A stretch of DNA of 64,000 bases, taken from NCBI GenBank assembly GCA_028281765.1, contig JANQJF010000090.1, positions 1 to 64,000 on the forward strand, written 5' to 3'. The notes under the pieces were generated by a model. That model was not told the DNA's origin. It did not search any database and was given only the letters and a program-made list of their open reading frames with translations. Both the position numbers and the translations under genes were made by a program. The DNA is from Planctomycetota bacterium (lineage in GTDB: Bacteria; Planctomycetota; UBA1135; UBA2386). Shown here piece after piece: positions 51,762 through 61,017 of this stretch. Position 1 is the stretch's first letter. Each line of letters begins with the position of its first letter.

Positions 51762-53978
51762 ATGCGAACGCGCACCGCCTGCCTCCTCGTGATCTCCTGC
51801 TTCGGCTCGGCCGCAGCCCAGTCCCCGATCGGTGCGGACCTCCTCGTCCCGCTCCACGGCGCTCCGAGCGATCGGTCGGGAGAGCTGGGCACCTGGGCTG
51901 GCGGGGCCGGATACAAGGCCCGCTTCGACGGCGGGTTCCGGTTCTACCCGGCGCTCGGCCGGGACTATCCAGACCACCTCCCGCTGGCCTGGGAGACGCG
52001 GTCACTGACGATCGGAGGCGTCGAACTCGTGTCCGGGACACCGGTCGAAGCGCAGGCCTCCGACCAACGCTTCGAGTATCGCTGGGGCCCTGTGACCGAG
52101 GCGTACGACGTACGCTCGAACGGAGTGGAACAGACGTTCGTCGTCGCTGGACGCCCGAGTCCTGCCGGCGAACTCGTCGTGACCGGGCGCGTGACGACGC
52201 CGCTCTCGGCGAACCAGCAGCCCGCGCGGCACACGGCCTTGATGTTTTGCGGTCCTGCGGGCGAGCGCATCCTCGAGTACGGCGCTGCAACCGCGATCGA
52301 CGCAGACGGCCGGCGGTTCCCGATGACGACGTCGTACGACGGGGAGTCGATCCGCCTCGCACTCGAAGAGAGCGTTGTCGACGCCGCAGTGTTTCCACTC
52401 ATCGTCGACCCGGTCATCTCGACAAGCGTCGTCGCACCCGTCGAGGAGATCGCAATCGCTGGATCGGCGCTCGGGTCCTCCGATCCATTTTGGGTGACGC
52501 GCACTTCGGCAATCGCTTTCACCCGGATCATGACGGCCACCGACCAGGATCCGGTGATGTACTTCTGCTACGAGGACTTCTTCACCCCGCGACTGGTGTT
52601 CGCAGACCTGTCGACCGCGTACGGCTGCGAGGGGATCTCGGTCAGCTCGCACGCCGTGGTCGCTGGGACGTGGCCAGTCGGCGTCGGCGTCGCGGTGATG
52701 TACGAAGCCGTGTTCGAACGCCGCTACGGATCGACCCGTACGGACCTTCTCGTCTTCCAGCAATGGAGCGAGACCACCGACGCCGTGAACACCGGCTTCA
52801 CTACGGTCCTCGCGGCCGCGCCCGGAGAGCACTTCCGTAACCCGGTGATCGGCGGCTGGTCCGAGACCGACGGACGACAGATCGTGGTGTATGACCGCTC
52901 CGTCGGCTCTTCGCATCACATCGGTGCGACTTTGCTGACGCGGGTGGGGCTTCAACTGACGACGACCGTGCTCGCGAACCTCGCGACGACCGCGGGAGAA
53001 GTCGAGCCCGCACTCACGCGGGCCTCGCCGGACGGCCACTGGCTAGTGTGCTGGCGCAGTTCGGCGCAGGACGCGATCCATGCCAAACGGATCGACGCGA
53101 GTGGACTTGTCAGCCTCGCAACGGCACAACTCGCCCACAACCCGAACTCGATTCACGAGGATCCCCGAATCGCGGTCGTCCGCGACCCGCAGTCTTCGAC
53201 GCTCAGCTACATGTTGACGTACGGCACGCGGCCGATCGGCCTCGGCGTCAACGCGATCCGCGCGCGGTCGTTCACCTGGGACGGCTCGGCGTCGCCACCG
53301 GCCCTCGGCCCCGCACGCACTCTGGCGCTCGGCGACATCTACAGGAACCAGTCCCTCGGCTCGATCGCTGACAGTCAGTACCTTGCGACCTTCATCGAGC
53401 ACCAGGGAACCAACCAGCGCGGCAAGGCCGTGCGGATCGGCTACTCGGGAGGCATCATCGAGACGTTCGAACCACTACCGGTGGGGCAGCGTCCGTTCGG
53501 CCTTGTCGCGGACGGCGTCCGAGCATCGAACGGAATCGACACTTTCGTGTGCGCCTACGGTGCGGCGGCCAGCGGCGCGCACCCGGTCTACGGGTCCGCG
53601 ATCCCACTCCCCTCGATCTCCTACGTGCACACCTTCGCAAATTCGAGTTGCGCCACGATCCAGGACGAAGAGTGGTCTGCCGCGTTGGCAGGCTCACGAA
53701 ACTTCACGATCCGGCTGGTCTCGCCGACGTCGCCCCTGCTCTCCACCTGCGCCTTCGGGTTCTCGCTCAACGACATCTCGCTCGTACCGCTCGGCATGGT
53801 CGGTTGCACCTTGCTCCAGCCGATCGTGTTCTCGGTGCCGGGGACGACCGTGAGATTCTCCCTCCCTGACGTGCCACTGTTCACGGGCGACCTCTACTCT
53901 CAGTGGATCTACACGGAGCCCGGCGCGAACCCGCTCGGCATCGTGACGAACCGAGTCGTGCACCACTTCGTGGAGTGA
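51762..53978 (+). CDS. Large secreted protein, family shared with the gene at 61773
   Basis: About 738 residues. ATG at 51762 gives a signal peptide (MRTRTACLLVISCFGSAAAQ). The first 250 residues are beta-rich and match the protein at the window end (VEAYDV, E-Q-T-F, VVTGRV, TSYDGE, FPLIVDP vs VEAYDV, EQTF, VVTGQL, TSYDGE, FPVTIDP). The middle looks like repeated beta-blades (VCWRSSAQDAIHAKRID, SYMLTYGTRPIGLGVN), and the last 120 residues are a C-terminal domain with paired cysteines. No known catalytic motif seen. Probably exported or surface protein. Confidence 0.7.
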   Translation: MRTRTACLLVISCFGSAAAQSPIGADLLVPLHGAPSDRSGELGTWAGGAGYKARFDGGFRFYPALGRDYPDHLPLAWETRSLTIGGVELVSGTPVEAQASDQRFEYRWGPVTEAYDVRSNGVEQTFVVAGRPSPAGELVVTGRVTTPLSANQQPARHTALMFCGPAGERILEYGAATAIDADGRRFPMTTSYDGESIRLALEESVVDAAVFPLIVDPVISTSVVAPVEEIAIAGSALGSSDPFWVTRTSAIAFTRIMTATDQDPVMYFCYEDFFTPRLVFADLSTAYGCEGISVSSHAVVAGTWPVGVGVAVMYEAVFERRYGSTRTDLLVFQQWSETTDAVNTGFTTVLAAAPGEHFRNPVIGGWSETDGRQIVVYDRSVGSSHHIGATLLTRVGLQLTTTVLANLATTAGEVEPALTRASPDGHWLVCWRSSAQDAIHAKRIDASGLVSLATAQLAHNPNSIHEDPRIAVVRDPQSSTLSYMLTYGTRPIGLGVNAIRARSFTWDGSASPPALGPARTLALGDIYRNQSLGSIADSQYLATFIEHQGTNQRGKAVRIGYSGGIIETFEPLPVGQRPFGLVADGVRASNGIDTFVCAYGAAASGAHPVYGSAIPLPSISYVHTFANSSCATIQDEEWSAALAGSRNFTIRLVSPTSPLLSTCAFGFSLNDISLVPLGMVGCTLLQPIVFSVPGTTVRFSLPDVPLFTGDLYSQWIYTEPGANPLGIVTNRVVHHFVE

Positions 53979-54269
53979 GGCCGGCGGAAAGAACCGGTGG
54001 GACGCCGCGCGGTTTCTCATGTCATCGGATCCGGAACTGGCCGCCCGGCGTAGTCGGTTTCTGCGATGCGACGAGTCGCGTCGACTGAGCCTGCGACGAG
54101 TTGGCCGATCATCGTACTCCGTTCTCCTCGCACCCGATGTGAAGGACCCACAAGGCGTCGACCGCATGTCGCCAAGCAGGTTCAGGGCATCGTCCATGAC
54201 GAGTTGATCCGCCCATGTCGAGCACACCGAGCTACCAGGTCGACGAACGGTCGCAGGCGCTTCGACCGC
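53979..54269. other. Intergenic region, nothing recognised
   Basis: 291 bp between convergent genes. Small GCGAC/GTCGC hairpins occur near 54070. I see no gene, strong terminator or repeat. Confidence 0.5.
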
Positions 54270-55124
54270 TCAGTACGCCACGGGATGCCAGAAGGTCTTC
54301 ACTTCGACGAACGGCTCCACCCACAGCAACGACCGCATCTCTGCAGGCTTCTTCCACTGCGGATCGCTCAGGTCCGCATACCGCACCCGCTTCACGCTGT
54401 CCGCCGCCGCCTCTCCCATCGCCGGATCCGGCTTGCCCGCCTTGAGGATCGCATCGATGTCGCGGTGCGAGGCGATCTGCGGCTCGAGCTCGTCGCGCTT
54501 GCCGCACAAGAGGTTCACGACGCCACCGGGCACGTCACTGACGGCAAGCAGCTCACCGAGCGCCATGCCGGCGAGCGGCGCGTCCTCGCTGACGAGCGCG
54601 ATCACCGAGTTGCCGCCGACGAGCACCGGCAGCATCACGCCGAACAGACCGAGCAGAGATGGCTGGTTCGGCGCGATCACGGTCACGACGCCGGTCGGCT
54701 CGACCGTCGAGAAGTTGAAGAACGGACCGCTGACCGAGTTCTGCGAACCGAGCAGGCTCTGCAGCTTGTCGCACAGCCCGGCGTACCACGTCGTCAGGTC
54801 GATGACCGACTCGGTCTCCTTCTTCGCGGCGGCGGCCGTCGAGTCGGTGCACGCGCGGATCTCCTCGGCGAGCGAGTCCTTGCGCGTCTCAAGCATCTCG
54901 GCGAGGCGGTAGACGATCTGCCCGCGGTTGTATCCCGTGCGACCACTCCAGTCGCCGTAGCCCTTGCGCGCCGCGACGACCGCGTCGCGCAGGTCCTTGC
55001 GGCTGCCGCGCGGCACGTTGACCTGCGGCGCGCCCGCGGGCTGGTAGCTACGACCGGACTCGGAGCGCGGGAACTTGCCGCCGACGAACAGCTTGTAGGT
55101 CTTCTTGACTTCGACTCGTGCCAT
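54270..55124 (-). CDS. Truncated aldehyde dehydrogenase-fold protein (ALDH16 second-domain type)
   Basis: About 284 residues. The ATG at 55124 follows AGGAGA. It aligns with the N-terminal NAD-binding half of aldehyde dehydrogenases (KLFVGGKFPRSESGR, VIAPNQPSLLGLFGVMLPVLVGGNSVIAL) but ends before the ELGGK/Cys nucleophile region. The C terminus is a distinct FVEVKTFWHPVAY. It lacks the catalytic Glu and Cys of the neighbouring gene. This matches the non-catalytic second domain of ALDH16 enzymes, here as a separate gene 26 bp after the full-length dehydrogenase. Likely a structural partner in the same complex (inference). Confidence 0.75.
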   Translation of the reverse strand: MARVEVKKTYKLFVGGKFPRSESGRSYQPAGAPQVNVPRGSRKDLRDAVVAARKGYGDWSGRTGYNRGQIVYRLAEMLETRKDSLAEEIRACTDSTAAAAKKETESVIDLTTWYAGLCDKLQSLLGSQNSVSGPFFNFSTVEPTGVVTVIAPNQPSLLGLFGVMLPVLVGGNSVIALVSEDAPLAGMALGELLAVSDVPGGVVNLLCGKRDELEPQIASHRDIDAILKAGKPDPAMGEAAADSVKRVRYADLSDPQWKKPAEMRSLLWVEPFVEVKTFWHPVAY

Positions 55125-55150
55125 CGGGGTTCTCCTGTTTCTGGCAGATG

Positions 55151-56653
55151 TCACTGACTCAGCGAACCGGGGAAGCGGAGGTAGGCGCGCATGCCTTGGC
55201 GCCCGCCCTCACGACCGAAGCCGCTCTCCTTGAAGCCACCGAACGGGCTCGCGGGATCGAAGCGGTTGTAGGTGTTGTTCCAGATCACGCCGGCGCGCAT
55301 GCGGTCGGCCATCCAGAGGATGCGCGACCCCTTGTCGGTCCAGATGCCGGCCGACAGTCCATAGGGCGTGTTGTTCGCCTTCTCGACGGCCTCCTCCGGC
55401 GTGCGGAACGTCAGGATCGACAGCACCGGGCCGAAGATCTCGTCTTGCACGACGCGGTTCGTCTGCGACACACCGGTGAAGAACGACGGCGCGAACCAGA
55501 AGCCCTTCTTCGGCAGCGTGCACGACGACTGGTGCAGCACGGCGCCTTCTTCTTCACCCGACTTCACGAGCGCCTCGATCCGCGCCAGCTGCTCCTGGCT
55601 GTTGATCGCGCCCATGTCGGTGTTCTTGTCCATCGGGTCGCCGACGCGGATGCGCTCGATGCGGCGCGCGAGTTTCTGCACGAAGATGTCGTGGATGCTC
55701 TCCTGCAGCAGCAGGCGCGAGCCCGCGCAGCAGACGTGGCCCTGGTTGAAGTAGATCCCGCGCACGACGCCTTCGACCGCCTGGTCGATCGCCGCGTCTT
55801 CGAAGATCACGTGCGCCGCCTTGCCGCCGAGCTCGAGCGTGAGGTCGGTGCCCTTGCCGGCGAGCGCCTTCTGGATCGCCTTGCCGACCGCCGTGCTGCC
55901 GGTGAACGCGACCTTGTCCATCGCCGGGTGCTCGACGACCGCGCCACCCGTCTCACCGGCGCCGGTCACGATGTTGACGACGCCCGGCGGCAGCTCGGCC
56001 TGCTGCATGACCTCGGCGAGACGCAGCGCGGTCAGCGGCGTCGTCTCGGCGGGCTTGAGCACGACCGTGTTGCCACACGCGAGCGCCGGCGCGAGCTTCC
56101 ACGCGGCCATCAGCAGCGGGAAGTTCCACGGGATCACCTGGCCGACGACCCCGATCGGCTCGGGGCGCTCCCCGGGGAACGCAAGGTCGAGCTTGTCCGC
56201 CCAGCCCGCGTGGTAGAAGAAGTGCGCGGCCGCCAACGGCACGTCGACGTCGCGCGCCTCGCGGATCGGCTTTCCGCCGTCGAGCGACTCGAGCGCCGCG
56301 AACTCGCGCGCGCGCTCCTGCAGGATGCGCGCGATGCGGAACACGTAGCGCGCCCGATGCTCACCCGGCAGCTTGCGCCACGACTCCGCGGCCTTCTTCG
56401 CCGCCTTCGCCGCGCGGTCGACGTCGGCCGCGTTCGCGAGCGCGACCTCGGAGATCTTCTCCTCGGTCGCCGGGTTGATCGTGTCGAAGTACTGCCCCGA
56501 CTTCGGCTTCACGAACTCGCCGTTGATGAACAGCTCGTGTCGGTCGGCCACTTCGAAGTGGTCGGTCGCCTCGGGGGCCGGTGCGTAGCACCACTTCTCG
56601 CCGAACGAGAGCGTCGGCTTCGCCGCGGACTGGGTCGCTTGCTTGCCTGCCAT
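55151..56653 (-). CDS. NAD(P)-dependent aldehyde dehydrogenase
   Basis: 500 residues. IPWNFPLLMAAWKLAPALACGN, catalytic Glu in LELGGK near 270, nucleophile Cys in FNQGHVCCAGSR near 304 and the C-terminal ESGFGREGG are all present. Oxidises an aldehyde to the acid. It sits 9 bp after deoC, so acetaldehyde or glyceraldehyde made by DeoC is a natural substrate (inference). Together with the downstream truncated gene it resembles a split ALDH16. Confidence 0.93.
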   Translation of the reverse strand: MAGKQATQSAAKPTLSFGEKWCYAPAPEATDHFEVADRHELFINGEFVKPKSGQYFDTINPATEEKISEVALANAADVDRAAKAAKKAAESWRKLPGEHRARYVFRIARILQERAREFAALESLDGGKPIREARDVDVPLAAAHFFYHAGWADKLDLAFPGERPEPIGVVGQVIPWNFPLLMAAWKLAPALACGNTVVLKPAETTPLTALRLAEVMQQAELPPGVVNIVTGAGETGGAVVEHPAMDKVAFTGSTAVGKAIQKALAGKGTDLTLELGGKAAHVIFEDAAIDQAVEGVVRGIYFNQGHVCCAGSRLLLQESIHDIFVQKLARRIERIRVGDPMDKNTDMGAINSQEQLARIEALVKSGEEEGAVLHQSSCTLPKKGFWFAPSFFTGVSQTNRVVQDEIFGPVLSILTFRTPEEAVEKANNTPYGLSAGIWTDKGSRILWMADRMRAGVIWNNTYNRFDPASPFGGFKESGFGREGGRQGMRAYLRFPGSLSQ

Positions 56654-56662
56654 GTGTGTGTC

Positions 56663-57568
56663 CTAGTCCTTCGAGAAGTCTTCGGGTCGTTGGTAGGTGC
56701 CGGACGTGAGCCGCACCCACTGCATCAGCACGTCGTTGAGCAGCGAGCTCGCGCCGAAGCGGAAGTAGTTCGGGTCGAGCCAGTGGTCGCCCACGGTCTC
56801 GTTGACCATGACGAGATAGCGCAGCGCCTGCTTCGCGGTCTTGATGCCACCGGCCGCTTTCACGCCGACGAGGCGTCCGGTCTCGAGGTAGTGGTCGCGC
56901 ACGCTCTCAAGCATCAGCAGCACGACCGGCATCGTCGACGCGGGCGACACCTTGCCGGTGCTCGTCTTGATGAAGTCGGCGCCGGCCAGCAGCGCGATCC
57001 GCGACGCGCGGCGCACGTTGTCGTAGGTCCGCAGCTCGCCGGTTTCGAGGATCACCTTGAGGTGCGCGTCGCCGCACGCCTCCTTGACCGCGCAGATCTC
57101 GTCGAACACGAGGCCATACTGCCCAGCGAGGAACGCGCCGCGGTCGATGACCATGTCGATCTCGGTCGCGCCAGCATCGACGGCCATCTTCGTGTCTTCG
57201 AGCTTCACCTCGCGCGACGAGCGGCCGGACGGGAACGCGGTCGCGACGGCGGCGACTTGCACGCCCGTGCCTTCGAGCGCTTCGACGGCGACGGACACGA
57301 GGTCGGGGTAGACGCACACCGCGCCGACCGGACCGAGCGACGGGTCAGTCGCGAGCGGCAGCTTCGCCTTCTGGCAAAGGGCCCGCACCTTGCCGGGCGA
57401 GTCCATGCCTTCGAGCGTCGTCAGGTCGGTCATCGACACGACCATGCGCAGGCCATCGCGTTTGGCGTCCTTCTTGATCGAACGCGTCGCCAACTCGGCC
57501 GCGCGCGTATCGAGCGCGACGGCGTCGACCGGCGGGACGCGGAACTCGGTGGGAGAAACGGAAGTCAT
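56663..57568 (-). CDS. deoC: Deoxyribose-phosphate aldolase
   Basis: 301 residues. Schiff-base lysine in FIKTSTGK near 203, second active-site Lys in GVKAAGGI, and VCVYPD near 86. Splits deoxyribose-5-phosphate to acetaldehyde and glyceraldehyde-3-phosphate. Coupled to cdd by ATGA and followed by the dehydrogenase pair. Longer than E. coli DeoC (259), closer to the human enzyme in length. Confidence 0.96.
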   Translation of the reverse strand: MTSVSPTEFRVPPVDAVALDTRAAELATRSIKKDAKRDGLRMVVSMTDLTTLEGMDSPGKVRALCQKAKLPLATDPSLGPVGAVCVYPDLVSVAVEALEGTGVQVAAVATAFPSGRSSREVKLEDTKMAVDAGATEIDMVIDRGAFLAGQYGLVFDEICAVKEACGDAHLKVILETGELRTYDNVRRASRIALLAGADFIKTSTGKVSPASTMPVVLLMLESVRDHYLETGRLVGVKAAGGIKTAKQALRYLVMVNETVGDHWLDPNYFRFGASSLLNDVLMQWVRLTSGTYQRPEDFSKD

Positions 57569-57975
57569 CGGTTTCCTCGGAACGAGGCGAAGGTGAACGG
57601 CTCGGGCAGCAGCTCACCGAGCGAGGTCTCGACCACGGTATCGCCACGGCCGATCAGGATCACCGCCATGTCGGGGCCGAACTCGGCGAGAACCTGGCGG
57701 CACGCGCCGCACGGGCGGGCCGGCTGCTCGAGGTCGGTGTAGACGGCAACGGCAGTGACGTCGCGGACGCCCGCGAGCACGGCGGCGCCAATCGCATTGC
57801 GCTCGGCGCAGATCGTGAGCCCGTAGCTCGCGTTCTCGACGTTGCACCCGGCGTGGATGGAGTCGTCGCCACCGAGGACCGCGGCGCCGACGGCGAAGCC
57901 GGAGGCTTCGACGTAGGCGGACGCGCGGGCGGCACGGGCGGCGTCGAGGAGGGCTGTGCGGAGTTTGGGGCGCAT
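57565..57975 (-). CDS. cdd: Cytidine deaminase
   Basis: 136 residues, homotetrameric type. Zinc site TICAERNAI (Cys, Glu) near 56 and PCGACRQVL near 89. Deaminates (deoxy)cytidine to (deoxy)uridine, which the thymidine/pyrimidine phosphorylase can then cleave. First gene of the cdd-deoC-ALDH operon, overlapping deoC by ATGA. Confidence 0.95.
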   Translation of the reverse strand: MRPKLRTALLDAARAARASAYVEASGFAVGAAVLGGDDSIHAGCNVENASYGLTICAERNAIGAAVLAGVRDVTAVAVYTDLEQPARPCGACRQVLAEFGPDMAVILIGRGDTVVETSLGELLPEPFTFASFRGNR

Positions 57976-58026
57976 GATCTCGGGGGCCGGGGGTCGGGCG
58001 ATGGTAGCGGGTGCCGGGGAAGAAGG

Positions 58027-58161
58027 CGCGGGCCGGCTTCGCTCAGCATCGGAAGCTGACGAGGGTCGCCCTCATCGGCCCCCTCACCGCCGCGTGAGCC
58101 GTAGGACCGCGGACGGCTCACACGACGGTGAGGGAGCCGACGAGGGCGCGGCCGGGGCCCT
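58027..58161. repeat. Palindromic dispersed repeat, copy 1
   Basis: About 135 bp, direct copy of 61265-61400 with roughly 85-90 percent identity by eye. Two parts: a GCTTC/GAAGC mini-hairpin, then a 40-bp inverted repeat (58063-58102 with 58113-58152, about 33 of 40 pairs) around a 10-bp centre. It lies upstream of cdd and downstream of the B12 operon. The rest of the 57976-58224 gap has small GACGAC/GTCGTC dyads only. Confidence 0.85.
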
Positions 58162-58224
58162 GACGACGGTCGTCGGTGGAGACGCCGGTGTGAACCACCA
58201 CGCCGGTGGGCCGTTCCAACAACG

Positions 58225-58584
58225 ATGCCCCTCACTCGCACCCGCTACCGATCTCCGGACCACACCGGCCGGATCCTCGGCGGCATCGTCCTCACCCCGT
58301 GGATCGTCGCCCTCGTTCTGCACTGGGCACGCGCGGTTCCGATTCACGAGGGCGCACCCAACCCGATCATCGATTCCGGATTCGGCGCGGGCGTTCGACT
58401 CCCCGACGGCTGGGAAGGCGCCTGGATCGTCGGCGGATGCATGCTCTGGGTCGTCGCCGTGGCCGTCGGCATCCACGATGGCGAGAGTCCGACACGGCAC
58501 CGACGCAATCCGCAGCTTGCAGCACGTCACCCAGATCAACCTCCGTTCCGAACGGCAACGGAACGCGCGCCTGAAACTCGGTGA
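58225..58584 (+). CDS. Possible small membrane protein
   Basis: 119 residues. Two hydrophobic stretches (ILGGIVLTPWIVALVLHWA and GAWIVGGCMLWVVAVAVGI) could span the membrane; the tail is polar and Arg/Pro-rich. No family recognised. It starts just after repeat copy 1 and converges with the Dph6-like gene. The amino acid make-up argues for coding, but there is no clear ribosome site, so it may be chance. Confidence 0.35.
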   Translation: MPLTRTRYRSPDHTGRILGGIVLTPWIVALVLHWARAVPIHEGAPNPIIDSGFGAGVRLPDGWEGAWIVGGCMLWVVAVAVGIHDGESPTRHRRNPQLAARHPDQPPFRTATERAPETR

Positions 58585-58594
58585 CGTCGCCCAT

Positions 58595-59332
58595 TCATAT
58601 CGTTCCCCAATCAAGTGACGAACGCTCGTCCACCGCGCATCCAGCCCCCCTTTCCGGCACGACCCGCAAGTCCACCCCGGCACACCCACCCACCTCGTGA
58701 ATCGCCCCCGCCTCCAGCACGAGCTCCCGATCGAACCACGGCGCACCGACAACCACCGAGTGGTATTCCCCGTTCTCCCCGCACGCATCGACACCCGTCG
58801 CTTCACACATCGCAACGAACTCGTCGGTCATTCGCGCCCCGAGCACCTCGGCGGGCAACGCGGCCACCCGCACCGTCGTGATCCGCGCCGCAAACCCGGA
58901 CGCCAAGAACTCCTCGACCAGCCCACGGCGCGACTCTCCCCACAACGGCAGCACTGCGCGCAGCCCGGCCCGCGCACACACCAGCTCCTCCCATTCACGA
59001 TGCGGCTCGAGATCGATGTCGCCAAACACCACCGCCTCCGCACCGGCTTCGCGCGCGCGCCGCAGCAACCCGACGAACGCGGACTCGTAGTCCGACCACT
59101 CCGCGCTCGCGGTCATCCACGGCACGCCGAGGGCCGCGGCGTGCCACTCGAAAACTTCGGACCGCAGTCCGTGCGAACGCGACCGCGCGCCGGTGCCGTC
59201 CAACATCGTCACCAGCGCGACGGGGCGCGCCCCGGCCTCCATCACTCGGTGAAGCGCCAGGCACGAGTCCTTGCCGCCGCTCCACGAGCATGCGACCGGG
59301 ATGCCATTCCGTCCGTCGAGATCCGAACTCAC
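58595..59332 (-). CDS. Dph6-like PP-loop ATP pyrophosphatase, B12-regulated
   Basis: About 245 residues from the GTG at 59332, which overlaps the upstream stop (GTGA). The PP-loop SGGKDS lies near residue 16, and the family end motif ACGENGEYHS near 185. DTGTGAR-like and FGDIDLEPHREW elements match diphthine-ammonia ligase/COG2102-type ATPases that adenylate a carbonyl before amidation. Bacteria lack diphthamide, so the substrate differs. The upstream cobalamin riboswitch points to corrinoid amidation or salvage (inference). The open frame runs further upstream, but that part is antisense-like. Confidence 0.82.
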   Translation of the reverse strand: MSSDLDGRNGIPVACSWSGGKDSCLALHRVMEAGARPVALVTMLDGTGARSRSHGLRSEVFEWHAAALGVPWMTASAEWSDYESAFVGLLRRAREAGAEAVVFGDIDLEPHREWEELVCARAGLRAVLPLWGESRRGLVEEFLASGFAARITTVRVAALPAEVLGARMTDEFVAMCEATGVDACGENGEYHSVVVGAPWFDRELVLEAGAIHEVGGCAGVDLRVVPERGAGCAVDERSSLDWGTI

Positions 59333-59868
59333 GTCGTCGTAGAGGCGCCAGCTGCGTCGAGCCGACGACACACCCATCCGTAGCCGAAGAACAGCGCGAA
59401 CGAGAACACGACGTTCGCCGCCAGCATGTTCAACGCGAACGGGATCGCCGCGGTGTAGCACGCGACGAGACCCGTCCACGTCGTCGGATACAGAATGCCG
59501 GTCCACCACACCGCGAAGTTCGTACCCACGAAGAACAGGAGTGTCGCCAGAGTCGCCCCCAGCCCGACACGCGCGAAACTCGGCGTGCGCAGCGCGCGTC
59601 CGAGCAGCGCCGTCAACGCCATGCACACGTAGCTCGGCAGCACGTGCGGAAACTGCTCGAAGCCGTACAGCCCGCCGAGGAGCACGACGTCGCCGAGCAG
59701 CATCGCGAGCAACGGCGCGAGGACCGCAAGTGTCGGTCGACGGATCACCGCGCCGCAGAAAAGCGCCAGCCCACCGAGCGCGGTGAAGTTGGGCGGATGG
59801 GGCAGCAAGCGCGTGGCTGCGGCCACGACGATGCAGGAGATGATCCACTTGGGGTACGACGAGAGCAT
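59329..59868 (-). CDS. DUF6580-like membrane protein, possible vitamin-uptake S component
   Basis: About 179 residues from the ATG at 59868 (an ATG at 59910 is also open). Five or six hydrophobic segments (WIISCIVVAAATRLL, LAVLAPLLAMLLGDVVLL, GLGATLATLLFFVGTNFAVW, NMLAANVVFSFALFFGYGWV). RLLPHPPNFTALGGLALFCGA near the N terminus is the family hallmark. The size and helix count resemble ECF-transporter S components. Placed between the surface protein and the PP-loop enzyme behind a B12 riboswitch, corrinoid or precursor uptake is the favoured role (inference). Confidence 0.75.
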   Translation of the reverse strand: MLSSYPKWIISCIVVAAATRLLPHPPNFTALGGLALFCGAVIRRPTLAVLAPLLAMLLGDVVLLGGLYGFEQFPHVLPSYVCMALTALLGRALRTPSFARVGLGATLATLLFFVGTNFAVWWTGILYPTTWTGLVACYTAAIPFALNMLAANVVFSFALFFGYGWVCRRLDAAGASTTT

Positions 59869-59942
59869 GATTCGCCTCACTGGGCTGAAGTGGAGCCGCC
59901 GCGAACTCACAACGGCTCGGGGAGTGGGTTCGAAGTCCGGCG

Positions 59943-60962
59943 CTACTGCTGCACCGCAGCCGCGCCGCTGATCGCCCCGCCACCGTCACGCAGCGCCACC
60001 GCCATCTGCAGCGGAAGTGGCAACGGCGGCAGCGGTGCCGGCAGCGCGAGCGTCAGCGACGTCGTCGTGATCTGCACGGGCACCGTGATCGAAAACAGCG
60101 ACGCCGGATCGACGGGCACACCCCAGAACGACACGCCGAGCGTGCCCGGGTCGAGCGTCGCCCAGCCGTCGGGATCTTCGATCGTGACTACGAATTGCCC
60201 GGAGGGCGGGATGTCGATCGAAACCGACGGCCCGTTCGGATCGAGGCCGGCCGCCGTGTGCACGACGGTGACCCCATCGATGTCGGCGCTGCCGTTGCCG
60301 GGATCCCGGATCGGCGTCCCCTGGCTGTCGACGTCCAAGCCGCTGCGCACGTCGACCAAGCGCACCTGGGTGATGAACGACGGGTCGACGAGCCCGCTGA
60401 GCACCAGAGGGTCTTGGCTCAAGGTCGCGAAGTCGATCGCGTCACCGCCCGCCGCGACGAGGTTCTGCGCGTCGATCGGGTTGGTCTGCACCGCGAAGAC
60501 GCCGCCAAGGCCTTGGTACCACCCGCTCTGCACGAACGAAAACGGGCCGGGATCGCTCTGTGGCCCGGTGTAGCGACTCGGGATGCGCGCGAAGTGGACG
60601 CCATCGGTGCTGACTTCGACGTAGACGACTTCGGCGAACGTTTCCCACGGCGCACTCAGCGAGGCGAACGGGTTTTCGGACACGATCAGGTCCGCACCCG
60701 GCCCATCGGTGAGCACGACGTCGAAGCTCAGCGTGATCGAACCGCCGATCCCGAGCGAGTGCACGACGCCATCGGGCGCGCCGAGGACGTTGTTCGGGAC
60801 GAAGATGCCGCCGCCGGCCTGCCCCATGTCGTCGAAAGCGACGACCCCCGATGCAAACACGGACTGGCCGCCGGAAGCTTGGGCCAAGACGGACGGGGAG
60901 AGAGAGACGGCACACACGGCCGCCGAGCACACGTAGAGCGTGTGCTGCGCGATGCGCTGCAT
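59943..60962 (-). CDS. Secreted surface protein of a B12-regulated operon
   Basis: 339 residues. ATG at 60962 with AAGGA 6 bases upstream. A long signal peptide ends near LAQASGG. The conserved first domain reads NNVLGAPDG, HSLGIGGSITLSFD, GPGADLIVSENPF, YVEVSTDGVHFARIPS, a pattern seen in cell-surface proteins of bacterial B12 loci. The tail is beta-rich with a Pro/Leu-rich end. It could bind corrinoids outside the cell. First gene of the operon, 74 bp before the DUF6580-like gene. No BtuB-type receptor is present. Confidence 0.8.
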   Translation of the reverse strand: MQRIAQHTLYVCSAAVCAVSLSPSVLAQASGGQSVFASGVVAFDDMGQAGGGIFVPNNVLGAPDGVVHSLGIGGSITLSFDVVLTDGPGADLIVSENPFASLSAPWETFAEVVYVEVSTDGVHFARIPSRYTGPQSDPGPFSFVQSGWYQGLGGVFAVQTNPIDAQNLVAAGGDAIDFATLSQDPLVLSGLVDPSFITQVRLVDVRSGLDVDSQGTPIRDPGNGSADIDGVTVVHTAAGLDPNGPSVSIDIPPSGQFVVTIEDPDGWATLDPGTLGVSFWGVPVDPASLFSITVPVQITTTSLTLALPAPLPPLPLPLQMAVALRDGGGAISGAAAVQQ

Positions 60963-60974
60963 AGCAGATCCTTG

Positions 60975-60994
60975 GTCTCGTTTCCTCGCGAGAC
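60975..60994 (-). promoter_or_regulatory. Hairpin between riboswitch and start codon (expression platform candidate)
   Basis: Perfect 6-bp stem GTCTCG/CGAGAC around an 8-base loop. On the transcribed strand the loop holds GAGGAAA, an SD-like sequence, 12 bp before the AAGGA that serves the surface-protein ATG. Could switch translation initiation. Confidence 0.45.
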
Positions 60995-61017
60995 GTTTGT
61001 CGAATCGATGACTGTCT

